Assembly: GCA_934376945.1 (NCBI GenBank)
Contig: CAKRPI010000055.1
Span: forward strand, 1-14,548
DNA length: 14,548 bases
Origin: an uncultured Lachnospiraceae bacterium
GTDB taxonomy: Bacteria > Bacillota > Clostridia > Lachnospirales > Lachnospiraceae
Direction: 5' to 3'
The notes beneath the pieces are model-generated. The model saw nothing but the letters and a program-made list of their open reading frames with translations. It was not told where the DNA came from and did not search any database. Made by a program: the position numbers and the translations under genes. Shown here piece by piece: positions 1 to 6,674 of the stretch (within the stretch, counting starts at the first letter, position 1; each line of letters opens with the position of its first letter).

Positions 1-1
1 A

Positions 2-74
2 AGGGCTATCGCCAAACGGTAAGGCAACGGACTCTGACTCCGTCATTTTCCAGGTTCGAATCCTGGTAGCCCTG
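2..74 (+). tRNA. tRNA-Gln (anticodon CUG)
   Basis: A complete cloverleaf can be drawn. The acceptor arms AGGGCTA (2-8) and TAGCCCT (67-73) pair over 7 bp. The D stem is GCC/GGC. The anticodon stem ACGGA/TCCGT (27-31/39-43) encloses the loop CTCTGAC, giving anticodon CTG at 34-36. The T arm is CCAGG-TTCGAAT-CCTGG. The discriminator is G74 and no CCA is encoded. This isoacceptor reads CAG glutamine codons. The upstream promoter or tRNA cluster lies outside the window. Confidence 0.95.
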
Positions 75-76
75 GT

Positions 77-108
77 AAAGAGATACTCGTTTGAGTGTCT
101 CTTTTTAT
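77..108 (+). terminator. Rho-independent terminator of the tRNA transcript
   Basis: A 12-bp stem (77-88 with 93-104, one T-G wobble) closed by a GTTT loop runs straight into a T-rich tract. It starts two bases after the tRNA. On the minus strand the same stem is followed by only three T residues, so it could act weakly as a terminator for the oppositely transcribed genes. Confidence 0.85.
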
Positions 109-109
109 T

Positions 110-202
110 TTATTTTAACTGTTTGAAAACATTCAGTTCATCATCCAAATCATCAAGTATCATAGTCAAAGCGGATATTCGCAATCCGCTTTGACTATTC
201 AC
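110..202 (-). CDS. Possible 30-codon ORF at the end of the DUF3791/DUF3990 module
   Basis: A GTG at 202 overlaps the stop of the preceding small gene (GTGAATAG) in another frame. A GAGGAG sequence sits 7 nt upstream of it. The reading frame gives 30 residues ending at TAA 110-112, with an acidic patch DDLDDE near residues 17-22 and a Lys/Gln-containing tail. Its first third runs through a perfect inverted repeat (162-198), which would fold in the mRNA. I recognise no family. It may be a translationally coupled third gene, a decayed remnant, or chance. Support is the ribosome site and overlap only. Confidence 0.3.
   Translation of the reverse strand: MNSQSGLRISALTMILDDLDDELNVFKQLK
162..198. 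repeat. Perfect 15-bp inverted repeat with 7-nt loop
   Basis: Bases 162-176 are exactly complementary to 184-198, with loop 177-183. The repeat overlaps the TAG stop (195-197) of the minus-strand DUF3791-like gene. Neither strand has a T-run after the stem, so it is not a canonical intrinsic terminator. It could be a 3' stabilising stem, a Rho-dependent end, or part of a small coding sequence. Confidence 0.7.
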
Positions 203-431
203 ATCCAATCTCCTCGTAATACCGATCCGCTATATATTCGGCAGATTCTGCCCACAATCCATTTTCTGTCTGCTGCAACGTTTTATAGGTTTCCGATTTA
301 TAGAATCGCAATACTGCTTCCTCAAAACTAATCTGAAAATGATTCTGCAATATTTTAATTACATCTCTGATCTGTATACATACATTCATTGTAATATCTT
401 TTCCGTTAAAACTATAGATTTTCTCTGGCAT
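195..431 (-). CDS. Small DUF3791-like protein
   Basis: A 78-residue acidic, alpha-helical protein. The start is placed at the ATG at 431 because GGGGAGGAAA lies 6-7 nt upstream; an earlier in-frame Met at 449 lacks such a site. The body, with FEEAVLRFYKSETYK near residues 36-50 and LWAESAEYIAD near 59-69, matches my memory of the DUF3791 family (small proteins of gut Firmicutes with an 'F..S.TY..L' core). It overlaps the end of the upstream gene by 20 nt, which indicates translational coupling. DUF3791 genes habitually flank DUF3990 genes, so a partner or antitoxin-like role is plausible. The biochemical function is unknown. Confidence 0.7.
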   Translation of the reverse strand: MPEKIYSFNGKDITMNVCIQIRDVIKILQNHFQISFEEAVLRFYKSETYKTLQQTENGLWAESAEYIADRYYEEIGCE

Positions 432-1113
432 AAGATTTCCTCCCCACAAACTTCAAATACTGTAATGCCTTCTCTGTATGAAATGACACCTGATTGTTCA
501 CATTATTATAGCGAAGTCTTTCCACTGCCTCTCGCGCAGTTAATATATTAGCAATATACAACTGAACTGTTTCCATGGTATTATCATCTGCCACAGGACC
601 AATCACTACATCATACTCATGCTGTATTCCGCCTTTACTTCTATTCATTTTAATAAATTCTAGCCATTCCTCACTTAATGTATCAAAACGTTTTACTTTT
701 AATCCAGGCACTTCATCAAACAAATATTCATAAACATAATAATTATTCTTTTTTTCTCTCAAGGCTAGTCTATATGCCCATTCTTTTGATTGAGATTTCA
801 ACACCGTAGTATAAAATCCTTTTCCAAAATCACGTCGATTATGCGATTTTCCAAGGTCTATTTTTCCAAAAACAAAACAACTTCCATGATATACCACAAG
901 CTCTCTACCACCTTCAGCAATCACTTTTTCCACAAATTCTAAAGTCTCCTCGAAACTAACTTGATGAAGATATTCGTGCTGAATCAACATTTTCTCAAAG
1001 ACCTGATTTTTATGAAATAATTCAGCCACCTCTTCTCCAGAAATATTATATTTTTCTGCATATGCTTCCATTGCTTCAACAGCCAAAATCTCACAATCTG
1101 TTTGTACACTCAT
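412..1113 (-). CDS. DUF3791-DUF3990 fusion, ADP-ribosyltransferase-like
   Basis: A 233-residue protein in two parts. Residues 5-65 form a helical DUF3791-like domain (NISGEEVAELFHKNQVFEK). Residues 72-222 are DUF3990-like. The latter has YHGS (75-78) and FGKGFYTT (96-103), echoing the H and Y motifs of PARP/diphtheria-toxin-type ADP-ribosyltransferases (WHGS...GKGIYF), then YDVVIGPVADD (167-177) and a late FHTEKAL (211-217) whose Glu, or nearby Gln208, could be the third motif. No signal peptide or membrane segment is seen, so it is probably cytoplasmic. The ATG at 1113 is preferred over GTG 1122 because GGGG lies 8 nt upstream. DUF3990 is commonly a separate gene beside DUF3791 partners, and here the two are joined. 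A toxin-like role is inferred. It lies 53 nt after the GntR gene with no visible terminator between. Confidence 0.75.
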   Translation of the reverse strand: MSVQTDCEILAVEAMEAYAEKYNISGEEVAELFHKNQVFEKMLIQHEYLHQVSFEETLEFVEKVIAEGGRELVVYHGSCFVFGKIDLGKSHNRRDFGKGFYTTVLKSQSKEWAYRLALREKKNNYYVYEYLFDEVPGLKVKRFDTLSEEWLEFIKMNRSKGGIQHEYDVVIGPVADDNTMETVQLYIANILTAREAVERLRYNNVNNQVSFHTEKALQYLKFVGRKSYARENL

Positions 1114-1166
1114 CACACACACCCCATCTCTTATTTAATATCCAGTCTCTAACCAATATTCGCACT

Positions 1167-1913
1167 TTACGATATATGTGAATTTGCAATTTCCAATTTA
1201 AAGCGATCTCCTCTGAAATACACATTTGAATACTCGATTACTCTGTCCATTTTCCCATAAACAGTTTCCTCCAGATGAAGCAGAGCATACCCTTCCTGTA
1301 CCTGCATCAGCTTTGCTTTTTCTTTATCTGCCCACACAATTTCCATTGTTTCCATTATATTTTTTTGTACAGTTCCATAATCTTCTTTTAAAATATCGCA
1401 CAACTGACGATTTTCAAATTCTGATTCTTTGCTTAAAATATCAGGATACAGCTTTTCCGGCAGATAAGATATATGGAAACTAAACGGGCTTTCCTCAACA
1501 AATCGGATTCGTGCAATCACTACAATCTTCGCATTTTTCTCTACCTGTAAAATATCAGCCAGCTTTCTGTCTGCATCTATTATTCTCGTATACACGGTTT
1601 TTGTCGTATTTTTATACCCTTTTTGATCCAGCTGCTCCTGGATTCCCATAAAAGAAAGCGGACGCCCTGTTATTTTACTGGAACTGACAAACGTACCTTT
1701 TCCTTGCACTCGATACAGCAGTCCCGCTTGTACAAGCCGTAAAATAACAGAGCGTACAGTCATACGACTCACACCATATATCCTGCTCATTTCATTTTCG
1801 GATGGAATCCTGTCTCCTGCCCCCCATATGCCATCTCTGATGTTACTTTTTAATATTTCTTCTAACTGCATATGCAAAGGTATTGCGCTCTTACCGTTCA
1901 GCTGTGTATCCAT
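1167..1913 (-). CDS. GntR/HutC-family transcriptional regulator
   Basis: A 248-residue cytoplasmic regulator. Residues 11-76 form the GntR winged helix (IPLHMQLEEILKSNI, RIPSENEMSRIYGVSRMTVR, then GKGTFV in the wing). The rest fits a UTRA effector domain of the HutC subfamily (RPLSFMGIQEQL, ARIRF, ISYLP), which usually binds a sugar phosphate or related metabolite. GGAGAG precedes the ATG. It is the last metabolic gene of the run, 76 nt after the aldolase gene, in a purine-rich spacer without a clear promoter. A site matching the HutC-subfamily operator pattern GT-N-TA-N-AC lies upstream of the isomerase gene (5224-5235), suggesting it controls at least the distal half of the operon. The effector is unknown. 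Confidence 0.92.
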   Translation of the reverse strand: MDTQLNGKSAIPLHMQLEEILKSNIRDGIWGAGDRIPSENEMSRIYGVSRMTVRSVILRLVQAGLLYRVQGKGTFVSSSKITGRPLSFMGIQEQLDQKGYKNTTKTVYTRIIDADRKLADILQVEKNAKIVVIARIRFVEESPFSFHISYLPEKLYPDILSKESEFENRQLCDILKEDYGTVQKNIMETMEIVWADKEKAKLMQVQEGYALLHLEETVYGKMDRVIEYSNVYFRGDRFKLEIANSHIS

Positions 1914-1990
1914 CCCTGCTCTCCACTTTCTGTTTTTATTTACTTTATTTCCACCTTTTCTTGTCTTGCCTCTCTATTCTATCCTTCTCC

Positions 1991-2887
1991 CTATCTTTCG
2001 TCAATCTGTAATGCATTCTTGATTTCCTGTTTTTCTTCAAGATTAAGAATTGGCAACGGACTTCTTGGCCTCCCAGCCTCGTATCCAAGCAAATTCATAC
2101 AATATTTAATAGAAGAAACACCTCTTTTTCCTCCGGTCTTTTTAATGCGCACCTGCAGTTTTCTTTCGTATTCCGAATATGCAGCTTCCCCTTGCGTCTT
2201 CCACACTTCAAATAAATGTGCACACTCATCTGGAAAATAATTCGCCGCCGACAAAACACCGCCTTCTCCGCCGCACTTTAAGCACTTATGCAGATTGCTG
2301 ATTGATCCTGCCATGACCGAAAAATCAGAACGCATTCCCACCGTGTCCATATATTGCTCCATCATATCTGATGAAGTATCCTTTATCCCTGCTATATTTG
2401 GATGCGATGCCAGTGTCTTCACTGCGTCAGCTGATATGGGCACCCCATTTGCAAACCCAGGTGCACAGTATAACAGAACCGGATAAGGACTGTTGTCTGC
2501 TATCCGTGTATAATACTCTACCAACACTTCGTCATTCATCATTTTTTTAAAGTAATGTGGTGTCAATACAGAAATATAGTCTGGTGTCAGATTTTCTCTC
2601 TCAAGCTTTTCAATAAAACGCAGTGTATGATACAGAGATTCTCTCCCAACGCCTGCAATAAGCCCCTTATCTGCCGCTCGATTTTCCGCGAACGTGCGTA
2701 TTACAGCACAGGATTCCTCTTCATCCAGCATTTTAAATTCACCGTTGCTTCCAAGACACATATACCCGCTTATATTTGTGCAATTCCATTTTTCTATATT
2801 TTTCTTTAACTTCCGACAATCGAGTTCTTCTTTTTCGTCAAATGGTGTCACCGCTGGAATATATACGCCACTTAAAACCATTCTCAT
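1991..2887 (-). CDS. DHDPS/N-acetylneuraminate lyase-family aldolase
   Basis: A 298-residue class I (Schiff-base) TIM-barrel enzyme of the DapA/NanA family, at normal length. Visible family motifs are the GSNGEF loop (46-51, the GxxGE segment), the catalytic Tyr140 in LLYCAPGF (most members have YN here, so Cys141 is a variation), and the Schiff-base Lys169 in AGIKDTS. The family cleaves or condenses pyruvate with an aldehyde. Because it sits in a sugar-acid operon, a 2-keto-3-deoxy-acid or 4-hydroxy-2-oxoglutarate-type aldolase is more likely than lysine biosynthesis, but the substrate is not shown. The ATG at 2887 has AAAGGAAA upstream; a second ATG two codons later is badly spaced. It starts 21 nt after the transketolase C gene and is probably cotranscribed. 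Confidence 0.88.
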   Translation of the reverse strand: MRMVLSGVYIPAVTPFDEKEELDCRKLKKNIEKWNCTNISGYMCLGSNGEFKMLDEEESCAVIRTFAENRAADKGLIAGVGRESLYHTLRFIEKLERENLTPDYISVLTPHYFKKMMNDEVLVEYYTRIADNSPYPVLLYCAPGFANGVPISADAVKTLASHPNIAGIKDTSSDMMEQYMDTVGMRSDFSVMAGSISNLHKCLKCGGEGGVLSAANYFPDECAHLFEVWKTQGEAAYSEYERKLQVRIKKTGGKRGVSSIKYCMNLLGYEAGRPRSPLPILNLEEKQEIKNALQIDER

Positions 2888-2908
2888 AGTCTTTTCCTTT
2901 CCGGCCGC

Positions 2909-3844
2909 TCAGCCATTTAGAAATTCTTCTGCATTCTTTACGATTCCATCTACATCCAGCTCATAATACTGCAGCAGTTTTTCATAACTTCCTGAAACTG
3001 CGTACTCTTTTTTTACTCCATGGATTTTTATTTTTACTGGACAGTATTCCGCACACACATCTGCTACGGAAGACCCGAGTCCTCCTCCGATATAATGTTC
3101 TTCAACTGTCATTATTCTTCCTGTCTTTTCAGCTGCCATCTGAATGATCTCCCGATCCACAGGTTGTATTGTAGGCATTCCTATTACCATAACCGAATAC
3201 CCTTTTTTCTCTAATATTTCCGCAGCTTCCAGCACATTTCTCGTTGCTGTTCCTGTTGTGATGATTGCGAGATTACTTCCATTTTTTAATACGCTTCCTT
3301 TTCCAATCTCGAATTTCTGTTCTGGCCACAATTCTTCCATTGCCGGGTTGCCAATTCGCATGTACACAGGACCTTCGTATTCAAGCATCGCCTTTGACGC
3401 AGCACGTATTTCCCCCGGATCCTGCGGACACAATACCACCACTCCCGGAATCATTTTTATAATTGCAAAATCCTCCAGTGAATGATGCGTTGCCCCAAGA
3501 TCTGAATATGTGAAACCACCGTTTCTTCCTACAATTTTTACATTCTGATGCATATAGCCAAGGTCATTCCGAAACATTTCATAATTTCGGCAAGTTACAA
3601 ATGGTGCAATCGCACAAAAAACCGGTATTTTCCCAACAGTTGCCATTCCAGCTGCAATTCCTGTCACGGTCTGCTCCATAATTCCAAATTCATAATAACG
3701 TTCCGGATGTCTTTTTGCAAACTCTTTAAATCCAGAACTCCCGCCGCTGTCAGCTGACAATACAACAATGCGTTCATTTTCCTCTGCTACCTCCGATACA
3801 GCCGCGCCAAATGTTTTTCTCGGATCCCGCTTTTCTTTCATCAT
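2909..3844 (-). CDS. Transketolase, C-terminal subunit
   Basis: A 311-residue protein carrying the pyrimidine-binding and C-terminal domains of a split transketolase. Key features are FGIMEQ (53-58), whose Glu57 corresponds to the residue that activates thiamine diphosphate; GATHHSLED (118-126), with the His pair of the active site; the AIAPFVTCR segment; and a C-terminal domain with GGGLGSSVA. It pairs with the N-terminal subunit encoded just upstream, only 4 nt separating the two. AGGAGG, located inside the end of that gene, drives the ATG at 3844 (an ATG follows at once, but its spacing is longer). Together the subunits transfer a two-carbon ketol unit between sugar phosphates. Split transketolases are normal in clostridia and archaea. 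The actual donor and acceptor here are unknown; a role other than the standard pentose-phosphate cycle is possible given its catabolic operon. Confidence 0.92.
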   Translation of the reverse strand: MMKEKRDPRKTFGAAVSEVAEENERIVVLSADSGGSSGFKEFAKRHPERYYEFGIMEQTVTGIAAGMATVGKIPVFCAIAPFVTCRNYEMFRNDLGYMHQNVKIVGRNGGFTYSDLGATHHSLEDFAIIKMIPGVVVLCPQDPGEIRAASKAMLEYEGPVYMRIGNPAMEELWPEQKFEIGKGSVLKNGSNLAIITTGTATRNVLEAAEILEKKGYSVMVIGMPTIQPVDREIIQMAAEKTGRIMTVEEHYIGGGLGSSVADVCAEYCPVKIKIHGVKKEYAVSGSYEKLLQYYELDVDGIVKNAEEFLNG

Positions 3845-3848
3845 ATCG

Positions 3849-4712
3849 CTACGCCTCCTGCTCTTCTTCCATTTTTCCGATTCTAGCCTCTACTTCCTGG
3901 ATTGCCAGTTTCAGCTTTTCCTTATCCGGAGTCCAAAAATGACAGGAAACCTCATTTTCCAGAAACGAAACTCCTTTTCCTTTTACCGTATGGCAAATTA
4001 CAGCCGTCGGTTTTTCTTTGCATGCGGGCATCAGATCCAGCACACAAACAATCTCCTCCATGTTGTTTCCATCTATCTCCAGTACATTCCAGCCAAATGC
4101 CTTAAATTTTTCACCCGCAGGCATAAAATTCATGACACGCTCAACACTGCCACTGATCTGTAAACCATTATTATCCAAAAAAAGAACCAGATTTTCCAGT
4201 CGGTACTGCGCAGCTACCGCAGCTGCCTCCCAGTTTGAACCCTCTGCCAGTTCTCCGTCCCCAAGCATTACATACACCATTGCATCCTTTTTTTCACTTC
4301 GCAGTGCCAGTGCCATTCCTTCTGCTATGGAAAGCCCGTGACCAAGTGCACCTGTGTTTGCCTCTATTCCCGGTAATTTATGCATATCCGGATGACCTGG
4401 TATTTTACTTTTCAGTTCACCATACGTGTCCAGAACATCTTTTGGAAAATATCCCTTCTCTGCCAGTACAGCATACTGCGCCATACACTTATGCCCAGCT
4501 GACAGAATAAAACGATCTCGATCTGCCCATTTCGGATTTTTCGGATTCACGCGCATCTTATAAAAATATAATGCAGTTATGATATCGATTGCCGAAAAGG
4601 CTCCTCCAATATGTCCATGTCCCCCCGCTTCCACCATGCGTAATATATTTCTCCGACACTTTTCTGCAATGAGTTCCAGCTCTTTTCTCTTTTTCACCGT
4701 TTCTTTTTCCAT
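3849..4712 (-). CDS. Transketolase, N-terminal (TPP-binding) subunit
   Basis: A 287-residue protein with the thiamine-diphosphate and Mg2+ binding half of transketolase. GHGHIGGAFS (31-40) is the N-terminal His motif. GDGELAEGSNWEA (151-163) with LDNNGLQISG (179-188) forms the classic GDG...NN cofactor motif. IPGHPD and GALGHGLSIAEG are further transketolase signatures. HTVKGKGVSFLE closes the domain. It needs the C-terminal subunit encoded next to be active. AGGAGG lies 11 nt before the ATG, slightly long. It follows the isomerase gene by 36 nt. In the pathway it probably joins glyceraldehyde-3-phosphate from the KDPG aldolase with ketose phosphates, or acts on an unusual ketose phosphate such as those made by FGGY kinases (inference). 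Confidence 0.93.
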   Translation of the reverse strand: MEKETVKKRKELELIAEKCRRNILRMVEAGGHGHIGGAFSAIDIITALYFYKMRVNPKNPKWADRDRFILSAGHKCMAQYAVLAEKGYFPKDVLDTYGELKSKIPGHPDMHKLPGIEANTGALGHGLSIAEGMALALRSEKKDAMVYVMLGDGELAEGSNWEAAAVAAQYRLENLVLFLDNNGLQISGSVERVMNFMPAGEKFKAFGWNVLEIDGNNMEEIVCVLDLMPACKEKPTAVICHTVKGKGVSFLENEVSCHFWTPDKEKLKLAIQEVEARIGKMEEEQEA

Positions 4713-4748
4713 TTTTTCTATTGCCTCCTGCCTATGCGTCTAACCTGC

Positions 4749-5192
4749 TTATTTCATTTCCTCCTGCTCATATGCATAAATCCGCTGCACTTTTGGCATA
4801 GATCTTGACTGTGTATCAAACTTATTCTGCAGATATTCTTTTACCATCATTTTGGCAACCTCAATTCCGGTTACCTGCGCTCCCATCGTTATAATGTTCG
4901 CATGATTGCTCAACTCTGCCCTCTGCGCCTGAAATACATTATTGACCAGCGCCGCATATGCACCTTTTACTTTATTTGCTGCAATACACATTCCAATTCC
5001 AGTACCACAAATTAAAATTCCTCTGTCATATTTTTTCTGTGCCACCGCTTTTGCCACTTCTGTGGCCACCTCTGCATAAATAGGATTTTCACTTCCAAAA
5101 TCACAGCAATCATACCCAAGTCCTTTTATATATGTAATCATCTCTTCCTTAAATTTCTGTGCATTCGGATCACATCCAATTGCTATTTTCAT
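4749..5192 (-). CDS. RpiB/LacA/LacB-family sugar-phosphate isomerase, diverged active site
   Basis: A 147-residue Rossmann-like aldose-ketose phosphate isomerase of the RpiB/LacAB family. The phosphate loop and catalytic Cys are intact: ICGTGIGMCIAANK with Cys62. However, the Asp-His pair typical of ribose-5-phosphate isomerase B is GCDPNA here (Asp8, Pro9). The DYPHYA segment reads NPIYAE (Tyr to Asn36). The HNDAN segment reads SNHAN (95-99), so the usual catalytic His is Ser95. Known relatives with altered residues act on other sugars such as tetrose or galactose-6-phosphates. I therefore infer a substrate other than plain ribose-5-phosphate, processed jointly with the transketolase downstream. 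AGGAGG lies 8 nt before the ATG. Upstream are a candidate GntR operator and a stem-loop. Confidence 0.85.
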   Translation of the reverse strand: MKIAIGCDPNAQKFKEEMITYIKGLGYDCCDFGSENPIYAEVATEVAKAVAQKKYDRGILICGTGIGMCIAANKVKGAYAALVNNVFQAQRAELSNHANIITMGAQVTGIEVAKMMVKEYLQNKFDTQSRSMPKVQRIYAYEQEEMK

Positions 5193-5223
5193 GCTTCTTT
5201 CCTCCTTCTGAATTTGTTATAAT

Positions 5224-5235
5224 ATGTATATACAA
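5224..5235 (-). promoter_or_regulatory. Candidate HutC-type GntR operator
   Basis: On the minus strand the sequence is TTGTATATACAT, with the 10-bp palindrome TGTATATACA at 5225-5234. Its core GTATATAC fits the GT-N-TA-N-AC pattern described for HutC-subfamily GntR regulators, and the whole is close to TreR-type boxes. It lies about 30 nt before the isomerase start codon. TATTAT/TATAAC overlaps it as a possible -10, but no convincing -35 is visible. A target for the GntR protein encoded at the operon end is inferred. Confidence 0.5.
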
Positions 5236-5249
5236 GTTGTGTTTTTCGT

Positions 5250-5277
5250 ATGGGCTGCTTTTTTAAAAGCAGCCCAT
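5250..5277. repeat. Intercistronic 13-bp stem-loop after the binding-protein gene
   Basis: Bases 5250-5262 (ATGGGCTGCTTTT) are fully complementary to 5265-5277, with only TT between, so the inner pairs must open into a small loop. In the direction of operon transcription no T-run follows the stem, so it is unlikely to terminate. Its place just after the solute-binding protein gene suits a 3' mRNA stabiliser that raises binding-protein yield over downstream enzymes. Confidence 0.65.
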
Positions 5278-5298
5278 TTTGATTCTTTGCTGTTATTT

Positions 5299-6561
5299 TT
5301 ATCTTGCAAGAAGCTCTTCCATTCTCGTTCCGACGGTTGCGATCGCATCATCAATCGAGGTACCCGTCAACATAGAGTTATACGCTTCTCCAAAAACATC
5401 CTGAACCTCTGCATAAGCCGGGAATGTGGAATACGGAATCGAATACTGCATGCACTCTGAAAATCCTGCATATTCTGCTCCCGTGAATGCCTCATCCTCC
5501 AATGCACTCTTGATTACCGGAATGCGTCCTGTTGCTTTTCCAAATGAAACTGCATTGTCATATCCAGCCATGAATTCAAGGTAGTCTACCAGTGCCTCTG
5601 GATGCTCACACGCTGATGTAATCGCATATCCTGATACTTGAAGGTTTGTTACGTGACGCCCTTCTTCTGTTGTTGCTTTCGGAATCGGAACACTTCCAAG
5701 TTTGCCCTGTAATTCCGGATTGCGATTTAAAATTGCTCCCACTGCGTTACTTCCGGAAATAATCAGACCAGCCTGCTCATTCGCGAAATAGGTAACTGCA
5801 TCCGGATATGCCGTTTCAGATGCTCCAGCCGGAACTACCCCATCCACAAGATCAAGATCTACAAATGACTGCAGTGCCGTCTTAAATTTATCCGAAGTCA
5901 GATCTGTCTCCCATGATCCATCATCATTCTGCCAGACTTCGTTTACACCGAACGCTTTTGCATACTGTGAAAAACGAGCTTCACCTGATCCGTTTCTTGC
6001 ACCTACCATTGCAAATCCATACGCTCCGGAAATCTCCGTAAATGCTTTCGCAGCGGCCTCAAAATCTTCCATTGTCTCAATCTTCTCAATTCCTGCCTGC
6101 TCTAACCAGTCTGCACGATAAATCAGCGCAATCGGAATCTGGAACCACGGTACCAGCATCAAATGATCATCCAACGTACAAAATTCCGTTACTTCCGGTG
6201 AAAGATCCACTTTGAACTCATCCGATAAATATGGTGCCGCATCCTGCACAATTCCCATATCCAGTGCGGTTGACATAAATGCCGTATTCAGGAAGAATGC
6301 ATCCGGAAGATCATCTGAAGCTGCCAGTGTAGTAATCTGTGCATCCAGATCATTATTTGCAACTGAGATAAATTCAATCTTTACATTCGGATGCTCCGCC
6401 ATATATGCATCTGCAATTCCCTGCTCCAGCTCCGCCTCATCTTCTGTCTGAAGACAGGACATAATCGTCAGTGTGATCTCATCCTCTGCATAAGCAGGAA
6501 TTCCGGCAAAAACAGATGCTACCATTGTCATACTAAGTGCTGCTGCAATTTTTCTTTTCAT
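5299..6561 (-). CDS. ABC transporter sugar solute-binding protein (family 1)
   Basis: A 420-residue extracellular binding protein of the MalE/UgpB type. Residues 1-25 form a Sec signal peptide: MKRK, a hydrophobic stretch, then AYA and EDE, suggesting signal peptidase I cleavage after Ala25. There is no lipobox Cys, unusual for a Gram-positive binding protein. The mature part has family features: ITLTIMSCLQTEDEAELEQ at the first strand, EHPNVKIEFI, LPDAFFLN, and YADWLEQAGI-type contacts (RADWLEQAGIE), with LQVSGYAITS and the closing helix. It captures a sugar or sugar acid and delivers it to the two permeases encoded immediately upstream. AAAGGA lies about 9 nt before the ATG. The 113-nt spacer before it is purine-rich on the coding strand, with no terminator or clear promoter. 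Ligand is unknown. Confidence 0.92.
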   Translation of the reverse strand: MKRKIAAALSMTMVASVFAGIPAYAEDEITLTIMSCLQTEDEAELEQGIADAYMAEHPNVKIEFISVANNDLDAQITTLAASDDLPDAFFLNTAFMSTALDMGIVQDAAPYLSDEFKVDLSPEVTEFCTLDDHLMLVPWFQIPIALIYRADWLEQAGIEKIETMEDFEAAAKAFTEISGAYGFAMVGARNGSGEARFSQYAKAFGVNEVWQNDDGSWETDLTSDKFKTALQSFVDLDLVDGVVPAGASETAYPDAVTYFANEQAGLIISGSNAVGAILNRNPELQGKLGSVPIPKATTEEGRHVTNLQVSGYAITSACEHPEALVDYLEFMAGYDNAVSFGKATGRIPVIKSALEDEAFTGAEYAGFSECMQYSIPYSTFPAYAEVQDVFGEAYNSMLTGTSIDDAIATVGTRMEELLAR

Positions 6562-6674
6562 TCTTCTGTTCCTTTCTTTTCTATTAAGTTTAAATTTTCA
6601 TTCTCCCTTTACTGTTTTCTAACCATTTTTCTTTTGCTATCCCTCCTTGCTCTTCTTTTTTATTCTTGCCTCAG

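Noticed and set aside
2..200. tRNA-Gln as an integration site for the DUF3791/DUF3990 module
   Set aside because: No integrase gene and no second copy of the tRNA 3' end were found in the window.
3144..4341. Several plus-strand ORFs of 100-130 codons opposite the transketolase genes
   Set aside because: The opposing minus-strand genes carry complete transketolase motifs; these ORFs are antisense frames without motifs.
5193..5298. Canonical terminator between binding-protein and isomerase genes
   Set aside because: The stem is not followed by a T-run on the minus strand, so full termination is not supported.
6590..6640. Mini-ORF MVRKQ upstream of the binding-protein gene as a leader peptide
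   Set aside because: The GGAGGG is about 16 nt from its ATG and five codons can occur by chance.
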